Source: CAYMEV01 sp964389675 [NCBI: uncultured Candidatus Sumerlaeota bacterium]
GTDB taxonomy: Bacteria; CAYMEV01
DNA length: 64,000 bases
NCBI GenBank assembly: GCA_964389675.1
Contig: CAYMEV010000003.1
Location: forward strand, 78,402-142,401
Direction: 5' to 3'
Shown: positions 1 through 8,543 of the stretch, piece after piece
Position numbering within the stretch: the first letter of the stretch is position 1
How the letters are laid out: every line of letters begins with the position of its first letter
Made by a program: the position numbers and the translations under genes
The notes under the pieces: generated by a model
Seen by the model: the letters and a program-made list of their open reading frames with translations, nothing else
Told to the model about the DNA's origin: nothing
Database searches by the model: none

Positions 1-134
1 GCCGGATTGATCTTTTTCTCTGCCCGGGCCCTGGCATGGAATTCCTCCTGTTCTTCCTCTGCAGATATTGACATGCCCGCTGTTAATACCAGTGCCAGCA
101 ATAAACAAGCTGTTATTATTCTGTTAATATTCAT
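1..134 (-). CDS. partial exported protein (N-terminus only)
   Basis: The first 44 codons of a gene that runs off the left edge. The ATG at 134 has a good AGGAG ribosome site, and the gene begins 11 bases after the acyl-CoA carboxyltransferase stop, so it is its next operon member. The protein starts MNINRIITACLLLALVLTAG and has a signal-peptide-like hydrophobic core, followed by an acidic and basic stretch (AEEEQEEFHARARAEKK). In sodium-pump decarboxylase operons the gene after mmdA is often a small OadG-type membrane protein; that identity is an inference from position only. Confidence 0.6.
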   Translation of the reverse strand, partial: MNINRIITACLLLALVLTAGMSISAEEEQEEFHARARAEKKINP

Positions 135-145
135 ATTGTTTTCTC

Positions 146-1696
146 CTAAAGAGGGATATTGCCGTGCTTTTTCGGGGGATTTGAGTCCTTCTTGGATTCC
201 AGGAGCTCAAATGCCCTGATAACCCGGAACCTTGTTTTGGATGGTATGATTATATCATCGATATATCCTCTTTCTGCAGCCGGGTATGGAGTTGCAAACA
301 TATCGCGGAATTCCTGCTCTTTCTGGGCTGTTAATTCTTCCTTGTTCTCACTTTTTGAGATATCCTTTGCATAAAGGATCTCTACAGCGCCCTTTGGCCC
401 CATTACTGCTATTTCCGCTGCCGGCCAGGCATAGTTGATATCACCCCTGAGATGCTTGGAGCTCATGACGCAATAAGCACCGCCATAAGCCTTTCTTGTA
501 ATTATTGTAACTTTTGGGACCGTAGCTTCTGCATATGCGTATAAGATCTTTGCTCCATGGATTATTATCCCGTTATGCTCCTGGTTTGTACCTGGCATAA
601 AGCCCGGGACATCAACAAGCGTCAGGATAGGTATATTAAAGGAATCGCAGAATCTTACGAACCTGGCGGCTTTCCTTGATGCATTTATATCCAGGACGCC
701 TGCAAGATACTTTGGCTGATTGGCTACAATCCCTACACTTTTGCCATGAAACCTGGCAAAACCGCATACAATATTGGGTGCAAATGTTTCGTGTATTTCA
801 AGAAAATCTGCTTCATCAGAAATCAGCCTGATTATCTCCTTCATATCATATGGTTTATTCGGATTATCAGGGACAATTTCATTCAGTTTTTCTTCTGCCC
901 TGTCAACAGGGTCTTTGCAGGGGATTATCGGCGGTTCCTCCAGATTGTTCTGCGGCAGATAGGACAACAGCTTCTTTATTATTGAGATGCCCTGAAGTTC
1001 ATCATCTGCAAGTATATGCGAGACCCCGCTTTTTGAGCCGTGTATCATCGGGCCGCCAAGATAATCAGATGTCACATCTTCAGCGGTAACGGTCTTTACT
1101 ACCTTTGGCCCTGTTACGAACATATATGAGGTATCCTTGCTCATGATTATGAAGTCTGTTATTGCAGGAGAATATACTGCACCTCCTGCACAGGGCCCGA
1201 AGATTGCGGATATCTGCGGGATTACACCTGATGAAGTAACATTCCTTAAGAATATATCAGCATATCCTGCAAGCGATTCCACTCCCTCCTGGATTCTGGC
1301 TCCGCCGGAATCGTTAATGCCTATTATAGGTACCCCCATTTTCAATGCCATTTCCTGTACCTTTATAATTTTTTCAGCAAAGGTCTCGGATAAGCTTCCT
1401 CCGAATACTGTAAAATCCTGGCTGTATAGAAAAACAGGCCTCCCGTTGATGGTGCCGAATCCTGTGACAACTCCATCTGTCAGGATCTTCTGTTTTTCAA
1501 GGCCAAAATTTGTACACCTGTGAGATTTGAACATATCAAATTCTTCAAAACTGTCTTCATCGACCAGTGCCTCGATTCTTTCTCTTGCTGTCAGTTTTCC
1601 TTTCTCATGCTGTTTATCGATCCTCTTCTGGCCGCCCCCAAGCCTTGCAATTTCTCTCTTTTGCTGAAGCTCCAAAAGCTTTGACCTTATGTCCAT
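146..1696 (-). CDS. mmdA: biotin-dependent acyl-CoA carboxyltransferase subunit (propionyl/methylmalonyl-CoA type)
   Basis: A 516-residue carboxyltransferase of the propionyl-CoA carboxylase beta / methylmalonyl-CoA decarboxylase alpha family, of full family length. It moves a carboxyl group between biotin on a carrier protein and an acyl-CoA. Visible family motifs include the N-terminal half oxyanion region ([16 protein letters not shown], then [12 protein letters not shown]). The C-terminal half carries [13 protein letters not shown] and [11 protein letters not shown]. The ATG at 1696 follows an AAGGAG site. The downstream partial exported gene would fit a membrane decarboxylase operon, but the biotin carrier and membrane subunits lie outside the window, so carboxylase versus decarboxylase is undecided. 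A biotin ligase lies at 7.8 kb. Confidence 0.9.
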   Translation of the reverse strand: MDIRSKLLELQQKREIARLGGGQKRIDKQHEKGKLTARERIEALVDEDSFEEFDMFKSHRCTNFGLEKQKILTDGVVTGFGTINGRPVFLYSQDFTVFGGSLSETFAEKIIKVQEMALKMGVPIIGINDSGGARIQEGVESLAGYADIFLRNVTSSGVIPQISAIFGPCAGGAVYSPAITDFIIMSKDTSYMFVTGPKVVKTVTAEDVTSDYLGGPMIHGSKSGVSHILADDELQGISIIKKLLSYLPQNNLEEPPIIPCKDPVDRAEEKLNEIVPDNPNKPYDMKEIIRLISDEADFLEIHETFAPNIVCGFARFHGKSVGIVANQPKYLAGVLDINASRKAARFVRFCDSFNIPILTLVDVPGFMPGTNQEHNGIIIHGAKILYAYAEATVPKVTIITRKAYGGAYCVMSSKHLRGDINYAWPAAEIAVMGPKGAVEILYAKDISKSENKEELTAQKEQEFRDMFATPYPAAERGYIDDIIIPSKTRFRVIRAFELLESKKDSNPPKKHGNIPL

Positions 1697-1768
1697 AAAA
1701 TTGCTCCTTTTATATAATTATAAAACGATTTAATTACTCTGGTTTTAATATAAATAAGTTTTGTTAAA

Positions 1769-1797
1769 TCTATAAATAATTCTTGATGTTTTGTCAA
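1769..1797 (-). promoter_or_regulatory. sigma70-type promoter for the carboxyltransferase
   Basis: On the minus strand, TTGACA (1797-1792) and TATAGA (1774-1769) are separated by 17 bases. The predicted start of transcription near 1762 leaves a leader of about 65 bases before the ATG at 1696. This is a reading of consensus only. Confidence 0.55.
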
Positions 1798-1874
1798 AAT
1801 TATTTTACTTTAGGAGGCATTAATATCTTTAATATCTTGAAACTAACTGGAACTGGACCTCAGATGGCTATATT

Positions 1875-3875
1875 ATGAGTATTGTATTAATATTCCCTCC
1901 GACATGGGATGTCAGCCTGCCATACCTTTCTCTGCCATGCCTTTCAGCATACCTGAAAAAACTTGGGGTTGAAGTATGTTCCATTGATGCAAATATAGAA
2001 TCCTTTTATTTTCTTCTGGAAACGTCTAACCTGGAAGAAGTGAAGGAATATATAACCGGAAAGATCAGAAACCCGCTGGATAAAAAGCATGAGGTCTTCA
2101 TAAGGAGAGCCCTTGCAACATGTGATTTTATCATTGAAAAAAAGGATGAAGCTCTTGATTTCTTCAGGATCCCGGAAAACCTCAATAATTATCAGGGGCT
2201 CCTGTGGGCCAGCGATATCATTGAACAGACAATGGACCTCTATACGGCAAGGTATTACCCTATGTATTTCACCCTGTACGGGATTATAAACATGGTGAAA
2301 AAGTTTAATCCTGATGAGATCATTGACTTTGCTGAAAACCCTTCCTATCCACTGGCAGTGTTCTACCGGGACAGGCTTCTGCCCCGGATAGAGGCTGAAA
2401 AGCCATCAATTGTGGGCTTTTCCGCTATATCAAGGGACCAGATGCTGCATTCCGTCTATCTTGCAAATCTGATAAAGGGGCATTTTCCTGAAATCCATAC
2501 CACTATCGGGGGTTGTTTTATCAATGTGATCTCAGAGAAGATAAAAAGGGATTTCTATCCTCTGGGCAAGTATTTTGATACTGTTATCTTCGGCCAGGGC
2601 GAGATTCCGCTCTATAATCTGTACAGAATTATAAATGAAAAGAGTGATTATGAGAAAGACAGGAGAAATATACTCTCTCTCAGCGGGAAAGAAACTCCCA
2701 TGAAGCACTGCAATCTTTCATCCGAATATAAGGATTTTCCAGTCCCTGACTTCAGCGATTTTCCACTTGATAAATATATCTCAAATGACATTATGCTTCC
2801 ATATCAGATGGCAAGCGGCTGTTATTATGGCAAATGTGCTTTTTGCAACAGCAAAAGCGCAACAGTGCCGGATTATACTGCCAAGAATCCATCGAAGGTA
2901 TACCAGGACCTTAAGGAACTGCAGAGCAGGTATAACTGCAGTATATTTCATATTAACGATGAAGCCCTGAACATCAATCTCTTCAGCAGTATTGCCGGGG
3001 ACCTGTCAGGCCTTGGCCTGACTGTCTTTACTCAGGCACGTTTTGAGAAAGGGCTTGACAAGGAAAAACTGCTGAAACTTAAAAAGGCCGGAATAAAGAA
3101 GATAGCATTCGGGTTTGAATCTGGGAATGAACGGGTGCTTGGCCTGATGGAAAAGGGTTATGACCTGAAAGATGCAGGGATCATACTTGAAAACTGCCAT
3201 AGACTGGGAATAGAAGTCCATCTCTTTGGGATTATAGCCTTCCCTGGTGAAACAGATAAGGAAAGGGAAGACACTGTAAAATTTGTCAAGAATCTTTCAT
3301 CTTATAGAAAATCTCTTATGTTCGGTTATTTTTTCCATACATTTCTAATGGAGTACAATTCAAAGGTCTACAGGAACCCTTCTGATTATGGCATAGCGGA
3401 GATAATTGACAGGGAAAAGTTTAATTTTTATGCTGATTACCGCCTGAAGGATGAAAAAGAGATAATTGACGGCGAGACATTTCTTGAAATTAGGGATAAA
3501 ATCCATAAGGAACTCTACGACAGCAAACCGGTGTCATGCAGGACACCATTTTTCAGTGATATTGTCTATCTGCATCACTTTGAACGAAGGCAGTATACCG
3601 ATATCATTGGTAATAATGAAATGCCCTATGAAAAGAGGTTCATAACAAAGACAGTAATATCCGGAAAGGATGGGAATGCTCAGGACTACATATTCGATCT
3701 GCAGAATAAGAACCTGTTTTCCGTTGACAGAACTATGCAGGATATTTTCAATGCCTTGTTAAAAAATAGTTCCGGGGATCTGTCTTTTATAGCTCAGGAA
3801 CTGGGTATTCCTAAAATAATAGTAAAGCAGAAGATCCGTGATCACGGCTTTGAGTTTCTGTTTGAAAAAGCCTGA
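1875..3875 (+). CDS. B12-binding-type radical SAM protein
   Basis: A 666-residue protein with an N-terminal cobalamin-binding-like Rossmann region (about 1-230; GFSAISRDQM and TTIGGCFIN are typical of it). The radical SAM core begins near residue 310. The cluster cysteines are C316, C321 and C324, spaced CX4CX2C (GCYYGKCAFCN), rather than the classic CX3CX2C. FGFESGNERVLGLMEKGYD is typical of the SAM-binding half of B12 radical SAM proteins. The substrate is unknown. The ATG has no clear ribosome site. An AGGAGG lies about 60 bases upstream, but no alternative in-frame start exists between the upstream stop at 1830 and the ATG. It stands as the first gene of the rightward 1.9-7.8 kb block. 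Confidence 0.8.
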   Translation: MSIVLIFPPTWDVSLPYLSLPCLSAYLKKLGVEVCSIDANIESFYFLLETSNLEEVKEYITGKIRNPLDKKHEVFIRRALATCDFIIEKKDEALDFFRIPENLNNYQGLLWASDIIEQTMDLYTARYYPMYFTLYGIINMVKKFNPDEIIDFAENPSYPLAVFYRDRLLPRIEAEKPSIVGFSAISRDQMLHSVYLANLIKGHFPEIHTTIGGCFINVISEKIKRDFYPLGKYFDTVIFGQGEIPLYNLYRIINEKSDYEKDRRNILSLSGKETPMKHCNLSSEYKDFPVPDFSDFPLDKYISNDIMLPYQMASGCYYGKCAFCNSKSATVPDYTAKNPSKVYQDLKELQSRYNCSIFHINDEALNINLFSSIAGDLSGLGLTVFTQARFEKGLDKEKLLKLKKAGIKKIAFGFESGNERVLGLMEKGYDLKDAGIILENCHRLGIEVHLFGIIAFPGETDKEREDTVKFVKNLSSYRKSLMFGYFFHTFLMEYNSKVYRNPSDYGIAEIIDREKFNFYADYRLKDEKEIIDGETFLEIRDKIHKELYDSKPVSCRTPFFSDIVYLHHFERRQYTDIIGNNEMPYEKRFITKTVISGKDGNAQDYIFDLQNKNLFSVDRTMQDIFNALLKNSSGDLSFIAQELGIPKIIVKQKIRDHGFEFLFEKA

Positions 3876-3939
3876 ATTATTAGATAATGATGAATATTAA
3901 AAGAGGATATAGAATTATGAGGGGAATGAGCAGAAGAAA

Positions 3940-4524
3940 ATGAAATGCCCTGAATGCAGTGCGCAGATATATATTCATCCTTCTGCCCTTATGGCATACT
4001 GTGAATCATGCAGCAGCATTATTGCAAATGATGGCAAGCTGATGGCTGGCCAGAAACTGGCCCATATTGCAAAGACCCCGACCCGGTTTTTAATTGGAAG
4101 AAAGATCAGCATTGATGGCATCATCTATGATATTTGCGGCTGTTCGAGGTTTGGGCATAAGCTTGGATTCTGGGATGAATGGCATCTGTTATCCGGTGAT
4201 TCAGACCCCTCCCTGATAATAGAGAATGAGGGCCTGCATGTCATTTGCAGGAAAACAGAGGTTCTGCCTTTATTTAAATTTCAGCCTGTGAATAGATATG
4301 AAAGGGCAAATCTGGCAGGCTACGATACATTTGTCCAGGAGGCCGGCAAAGCAGTACTGATCGGTATGAAGGGCAATATTTTTGAAAAACTGCTGCCGGT
4401 ATCTGAATTTTATTTTATAAAAGGGCTGAGCGGTGATAAAGTAATCAATATGTCATTCTTTGATGACAGGACTGCTGTCAAGGAAGGCAGTCCCCTGAAG
4501 TATGACCAGATAAAAATAGAATAA
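3940..4524 (+). CDS. DUF4178-domain protein with N-terminal zinc-binding cysteines
   Basis: A 194-residue soluble protein. Two CXXC pairs at the N-terminus (CPEC and CESC, within the first 25 residues) look like a small zinc ribbon. The rest has the DUF4178 pattern: FLIGRKISIDGIIYDICG, then a WDEWHLL strand. DUF4178 proteins are beta-rich, of unknown function, and often sit beside DUF350 membrane proteins, as here. A related but diverged copy follows at 4893, with the DUF350 gene between them, so the three probably act together at the inner membrane. The function is not known. Confidence 0.65.
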   Translation: MKCPECSAQIYIHPSALMAYCESCSSIIANDGKLMAGQKLAHIAKTPTRFLIGRKISIDGIIYDICGCSRFGHKLGFWDEWHLLSGDSDPSLIIENEGLHVICRKTEVLPLFKFQPVNRYERANLAGYDTFVQEAGKAVLIGMKGNIFEKLLPVSEFYFIKGLSGDKVINMSFFDDRTAVKEGSPLKYDQIKIE

Positions 4525-4540
4525 TGAAGGAGGAGCTATT

Positions 4541-4882
4541 ATGAAAAAATATGCTGCATATTTTCTGATCTTGCTTTTTATGTTTTTCAGCTTCAGTAAT
4601 CTTTTATTTGCCGAGAACGGCGGCAGGGATATCGGCAGTATGATACAGAGGGCTGACAGGAACAGGTCTAATCTTTCATCATTTATAAGGGAACTTGTTT
4701 CAAGCATGATCTTCGGCCTGATAGGAATTCTTCTTGCTATCATAGGGTATAAGCTGTTTGACATAGTAACACCCTTTTCCCTGGCAAAAGAACTTGCTGA
4801 AGACCAGAATATTGCTGTTGGAATAGTTGTCGGAGCGATAATTATAGGTATCTCAATAATAGTATCAAAAGCGATCATTTAG
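4541..4882 (+). CDS. DUF350 family membrane protein
   Basis: A 113-residue protein with three hydrophobic segments: an N-terminal signal-like helix (about 5-25), a helix near 48-70 and a C-terminal helix near 90-112. The ending LAKELAEDQNIAVGIVVGA is characteristic of DUF350, including the acidic-Gln-Asn stretch before a glycine-rich helix. An AAGGAGGAGC ribosome site precedes the ATG. It is sandwiched between two zinc-ribbon DUF4178-like genes with gaps of 16 and 10 bases, so they are probably cotranscribed. DUF350 function is unknown. Confidence 0.75.
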   Translation: MKKYAAYFLILLFMFFSFSNLLFAENGGRDIGSMIQRADRNRSNLSSFIRELVSSMIFGLIGILLAIIGYKLFDIVTPFSLAKELAEDQNIAVGIVVGAIIIGISIIVSKAII

Positions 4883-4892
4883 AAAAAACCTG

Positions 4893-5537
4893 ATGATGCC
4901 TGTTTTAGAAAATGTCGTCTGCACGGTATGCGGAGCTTATAATAAGCTGTGCAATCCCAGGTCCATGTCTGTTGTCTGCCGCAGCTGCAGGTCTCTTATC
5001 GACCTTAAAGGCGATGCCTGTCAGATTATTGGAAGATTCCCCGGGCATTTCCATAAACTGCCCCTTCATACAGGCTGGGAAGGAGTATATGCCGGGGAGA
5101 GCGTAAAGGTGGCAGGCAGGCTCAGATATGTTCTTGGCCTTAAGAAAAGAGATGATTATTATATCCTTTCTGAAGGGGGAAGGAACCTTCTGCTCATGGC
5201 CTGCGACGGCAAACCGGCTTTCTATGAATTAATCATGCCGATTGAGGCCATAGATCCGTATGATATAAAGAAAAGTCTTGTGATTGATAATAAAGAACAG
5301 GCCATAATTTCCAGCGGGATGGGAAGAATAGTACAGGCTGACGGTGAGGTCATCTGGAAAATAAGCAGGAATGATTACCTGGGATGGGTAGAGACAGCTG
5401 ACTATGCGATCAGGTTCAGCAGGTATAATGTACGATACTATCGGTGCCTTGGCAGGAGCTGGATCGGTATCAGGGACATATTCGGCAGCCTTGACAGGAC
5501 ACCATATACTGAAGTATTTCTCAAAAGTGGCCTTTAA
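4893..5537 (+). CDS. second DUF4178-like zinc-ribbon protein
   Basis: A 214-residue protein organised like the one at 3940. It has an N-terminal cysteine cluster (CTVCGAYNKLC, CRSCRS), then a beta-rich DUF4178-like body (FPGHFHKLPLHTGWEGVYAGE; a YVLGLKKRDDYYILSEGG strand region). The resemblance is structural rather than close in sequence, so this is an old duplication or a second family member. It starts 10 bases after the DUF350 gene. Two ATG codons, at 4893 and 4896, are both possible starts. Function unknown. Confidence 0.55.
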   Translation: MMPVLENVVCTVCGAYNKLCNPRSMSVVCRSCRSLIDLKGDACQIIGRFPGHFHKLPLHTGWEGVYAGESVKVAGRLRYVLGLKKRDDYYILSEGGRNLLLMACDGKPAFYELIMPIEAIDPYDIKKSLVIDNKEQAIISSGMGRIVQADGEVIWKISRNDYLGWVETADYAIRFSRYNVRYYRCLGRSWIGIRDIFGSLDRTPYTEVFLKSGL

Positions 5538-5690
5538 CAGCAATTCTGAAATGGGCAGGGGCATGTGCAGGGTATTATAATAAAACTTTGCCGGGAAAAC
5601 TGGAAATATGGTTTTCTTACACAGGGTTCTCTGCAGGGGTATAAAAAAATTGTTAATCAGTAACAGATATGATACCATTGATCAGCTGAA

Positions 5691-6674
5691 ATGAAAGAGT
5701 CAAAAAAACCTGACAAGAAGAAACTGCTTAAAGAGCTGGTCGAGACCAATATAGAGAACAGGAAATCCCCCAAAAGAAAAGGCATGTACCGAAGGCAATC
5801 CTCCTCCGGAGTTATTACTGATACCCTGAACATAGAATCATTTATCATTTCCTTTTTCATAATACTGCTTCTGGGAGTTTTCCTCTACAACTCGAACATT
5901 TTCCCTGAAAGGACTGAATCTGAGAATGACCTTTACAGATTTAACGCTGATATTGTCAGAAAAAACCATGAGCAGTTTACTATCAGTGACCTGTTTAAAT
6001 TCGGTGTTTCAACAATAATCATAGACCCTGGCCATGGGGGCAGGGATCCGGGGACTGTCTCATCCTCCGGCCTGCAGGAAAAGGATATAGTGCTTGACAT
6101 TGCTCTATACCTCAAAGAAATACTGATTAAAAATACCCCTTTTAATATAATCATGACAAGGGATTCTGATGAAACATTAAGCCTGAGCAAAAGAGCGGCA
6201 ATTGCAAATTCTGCCAACGGCGACCTTTTCATATCAATTCATCTGAATTATTCTTCCTATACATGGTTTTCAGGCATAGAAACCTATGTTCTTGGAATTG
6301 CGGATGATACGGATGCATTGGAAACAGCATCCCTTGAGAACTTTTCCGAAAATCTGACGGTATCCGAGATGAATGATATTCTGGAAAGGATAAAAAAGGA
6401 TTTCATATCCCAGGAGAGCAGCAGGTTTGCAGGTTTTATGCAGAAAAACCTTGTAGAATCACTTAAAAGCTATAATAATAAGCTTAAGAACATAGGAGTT
6501 AAAAAGGCCCCTTTTGTTGTCCTTGCAAAGGTAAAGATGCCCAGTTCGCTGATCGAAGTTGCGTTTTTATCAAGCAAAAAGGATGAGAAGCTCCTGAAAG
6601 ACCCTTTATATCTCAGAGATATTGCAGAGGGGATATACAGGGGTATTATTGAGTATCTGGAAAATGAGGATTAA
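5691..6674 (+). CDS. N-acetylmuramoyl-L-alanine amidase (Amidase_3), membrane-anchored
   Basis: This enzyme cleaves the amide bond between MurNAc and the stem peptide of peptidoglycan. The first 45 residues are Lys-rich and cytoplasmic, followed by one membrane helix (about 47-65); the catalytic domain (about 110-325) is in the periplasm. Zinc-ligand motifs are visible: DPGHGGRDPG, an early Glu in LQEKDIVLDIA, and SIHLNYS. The catalytic Glu lies in SSLIEVAFLSS near the C-terminus. Where most relatives have SIHAN, this one has SIHLN. No SH3 or AMIN targeting domain is present. Its neighbour is a MamK-like actin transcribed from its own promoter, which could link wall cutting with a cytoskeletal filament, but that is inference. 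Confidence 0.85.
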   Translation: MKESKKPDKKKLLKELVETNIENRKSPKRKGMYRRQSSSGVITDTLNIESFIISFFIILLLGVFLYNSNIFPERTESENDLYRFNADIVRKNHEQFTISDLFKFGVSTIIIDPGHGGRDPGTVSSSGLQEKDIVLDIALYLKEILIKNTPFNIIMTRDSDETLSLSKRAAIANSANGDLFISIHLNYSSYTWFSGIETYVLGIADDTDALETASLENFSENLTVSEMNDILERIKKDFISQESSRFAGFMQKNLVESLKSYNNKLKNIGVKKAPFVVLAKVKMPSSLIEVAFLSSKKDEKLLKDPLYLRDIAEGIYRGIIEYLENED

Positions 6675-6681
6675 AAAACTA

Positions 6682-6717
6682 TTGCAAAAGATTTAATTAT
6701 TTAGTATAAAATCTTTT
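6682..6717 (+). promoter_or_regulatory. promoter with overlapping inverted repeat for the MamK-like gene
   Basis: TTGCAA (6682-6687), a 17-base spacer and TATAAA (6705-6710) form a good sigma70-type promoter. A perfect 9-base inverted repeat, AAAAGATTT (6686-6694) and AAATCTTTT (6709-6717), brackets the promoter and could be an operator. The gene starts at 6746. Confidence 0.5.
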
Positions 6718-6745
6718 AGAGTGTTATTAAATTAGGAGATGAAAA

Positions 6746-7813
6746 ATGACCGATTCTAAAAACAGCAGTACCAAGAAGAAATCGCCTGAAACTCTCGATA
6801 CAGTCTTTATTGGTATCGACCTGGGGACATCAAGAAGCGCTATTGTCACTAACAGCGGTTCCCAGCAATGGGTAAGGTCTATTATAGGCTGGCCGAAGGA
6901 TTTTGTATCAAAGAAGCTTCTTAAAAAACCTGTCCTTATAGGTGATGAGGTTTTTGAACATAAGCTTGCCCTTGATATTTACAGACCCCTTGAGAGAGGT
7001 ATTATAAAAACAGGCAGTGATAAAAGCGAGGAATCTGCATTATTACTGGTAAAACATCTTGTCAGCAGCGGCCTTGAAGCCATCAAGGAATATCAAAAAG
7101 CCTTTGCAGTAGTAGGAGTACCTTCAATGGCTTCAGAAGCCAACAGGGACTCGATAAAGCACTCACTCAAAGGACTCGTGAACGGCCTTATGATCGTAAC
7201 TGAGCCTTTTGCTGTTGCATACAATGAAGACAGCCTGTCAAACAGCATCATAATAGATATCGGGGCCGGAACATGTGATTTCTGCATTATGCATGGTACC
7301 ATTCCCGGAGATGATGATCAGGTAACCATCTATGAAGCTGGCGATTATATTGATGACCAGCTTTTTGACAGCCTTCTGGAAACATATCCGGAAGCACAGT
7401 TCACCAAGCACATGGCAACAATGTGGAAGGAAAAATACTCTTTTGTAGGAGACCCTCCAGAGCCAGTAAAGGTAACAATGCCGGTAAAAGGAAAACCTGT
7501 GACTTTTGACATCACCGATAATATAAGAAAATCCTGTGAATCCATAGTACCGTCCATAGTGGAAGTAATAAAAGACCTTATTGCGAATTTTGACCCTGAA
7601 TTCCAGGAGGAAGCCAGAAATAATATTATAATTGCAGGGGGATGCAGTTCTATACGGGGATTACCGGAATACATAGAGGACAATCTGAGTGAGATTGGCG
7701 GTGCCAAGGTCAGGACAGTAAAGGACCCTCTTTACTGCGGTGCCACGGGAGCCCGTATGATAGCAGAGGATACCCCTATGGAAGACTGGGCAAAGCTTGC
7801 AAAATCAAAATGA
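6746..7813 (+). CDS. MamK-like bacterial actin
   Basis: A 355-residue actin-fold ATPase, the length of MamK. All nucleotide-binding motifs are present: phosphate-1 (IGIDLGTSRSA), phosphate-2 (DIGAGTCDF) and adenosine (IAGGCSSIRGL). Compared from memory with MamK, the filament that positions magnetosomes, several blocks match over the whole length: WPKD followed by a KLL and GDE pair, LDIYRPLERG, IPGDDDQVTI, AGDYIDDQL, KEKYSFVG and VKDPLYCG. This is closer to MamK than to MreB or ParM. No magnetosome genes occur in the window, so it probably forms a filament with another cargo. An acidic N-terminal tail of about 20 residues precedes the fold. It overlaps the convergent biotin ligase by 9 bases. 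Confidence 0.8.
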   Translation: MTDSKNSSTKKKSPETLDTVFIGIDLGTSRSAIVTNSGSQQWVRSIIGWPKDFVSKKLLKKPVLIGDEVFEHKLALDIYRPLERGIIKTGSDKSEESALLLVKHLVSSGLEAIKEYQKAFAVVGVPSMASEANRDSIKHSLKGLVNGLMIVTEPFAVAYNEDSLSNSIIIDIGAGTCDFCIMHGTIPGDDDQVTIYEAGDYIDDQLFDSLLETYPEAQFTKHMATMWKEKYSFVGDPPEPVKVTMPVKGKPVTFDITDNIRKSCESIVPSIVEVIKDLIANFDPEFQEEARNNIIIAGGCSSIRGLPEYIEDNLSEIGGAKVRTVKDPLYCGATGARMIAEDTPMEDWAKLAKSK

Positions 7814-8533
7814 GGGAGCTGTAATCAGTATCTCAGCGCTTTTCAGGGAAATGGTTGAATTTCCTGATCTTACATAAAGCGTGCCATCATTGCTGATATC
7901 TAATATCCTGCCTGTCACAGGTTCATCGCAAAAGGGCTTTATTATCTGTATATCATGATCCGGCCTGTAGAGCAGGTTCCTGTACATCTCTGTCATTTCC
8001 TGTAAACCTGTCTTTTTGTCATAAGACTCTATATTTTCAAGAAGCAGGGATAATGCATCTTCAACTGCTATCTTCCTGTCAGAATACCTCTCAAGGCAGG
8101 TGTAATTCTCTATATCTTTGCAGGACTCGTCATAATATATATTTATTCCAATACCCATAATATATAATACATCATTTTCAACGGGGATACCTTCATTGAG
8201 GATACCGCATACCTTTTTGCTTTCAATAAGTATATCGTTTGGCCATTTGATTCTTATATCATTGCAATTTATAAGCGATCTGATAGTATCAAATGCCGAG
8301 AGGGATGATATCAGCATAAGCCTGAATGCAAGGCCCTGAATGCTTCCGGCCAGATTGCCATAGCTCAGGTATATCCCTTTATTTCTTGGTGATGCCCAGA
8401 ATCTCCTGTTCCTGCCCTTTCCTCCTGACTGAGCCTCGGCAGCTACTGCCAGGGGAGTCAGCCCATCTGCCTTATAAAGGCGTTTGAGCTCTTCATTGGT
8501 GGAATCAAGCTCTTTATACCGTTTGATCAGCAT
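7805..8533 (-). CDS. birA: biotin--[acetyl-CoA-carboxylase] ligase
   Basis: This enzyme attaches biotin to the carrier protein of biotin enzymes, using ATP. At 242 residues it is the short form without the N-terminal DNA-binding domain, so it is not expected to be a repressor. The biotinyl-AMP loop (GGKGRNRRFWASP, around residue 37) and KWPNDIL (around 94) are the family signatures. A small C-terminal domain (about 195-242) is kept. It is the last gene of a leftward run from nadC (11-base gap). The carboxyltransferase at 146-1696 belongs to a biotin-dependent system and may be the reason it is needed. Confidence 0.9.
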   Translation of the reverse strand: MLIKRYKELDSTNEELKRLYKADGLTPLAVAAEAQSGGKGRNRRFWASPRNKGIYLSYGNLAGSIQGLAFRLMLISSLSAFDTIRSLINCNDIRIKWPNDILIESKKVCGILNEGIPVENDVLYIMGIGINIYYDESCKDIENYTCLERYSDRKIAVEDALSLLLENIESYDKKTGLQEMTEMYRNLLYRPDHDIQIIKPFCDEPVTGRILDISNDGTLYVRSGNSTISLKSAEILITAPSF

Positions 8534-8543
8534 TTATTCAGTA

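Noticed and set aside
1813-1818. AGGAGG as the ribosome site of the radical SAM gene
   Set aside because: It is about 60 bases from the ATG, and an in-frame stop at 1830 lies between; no start codon follows it in frame.
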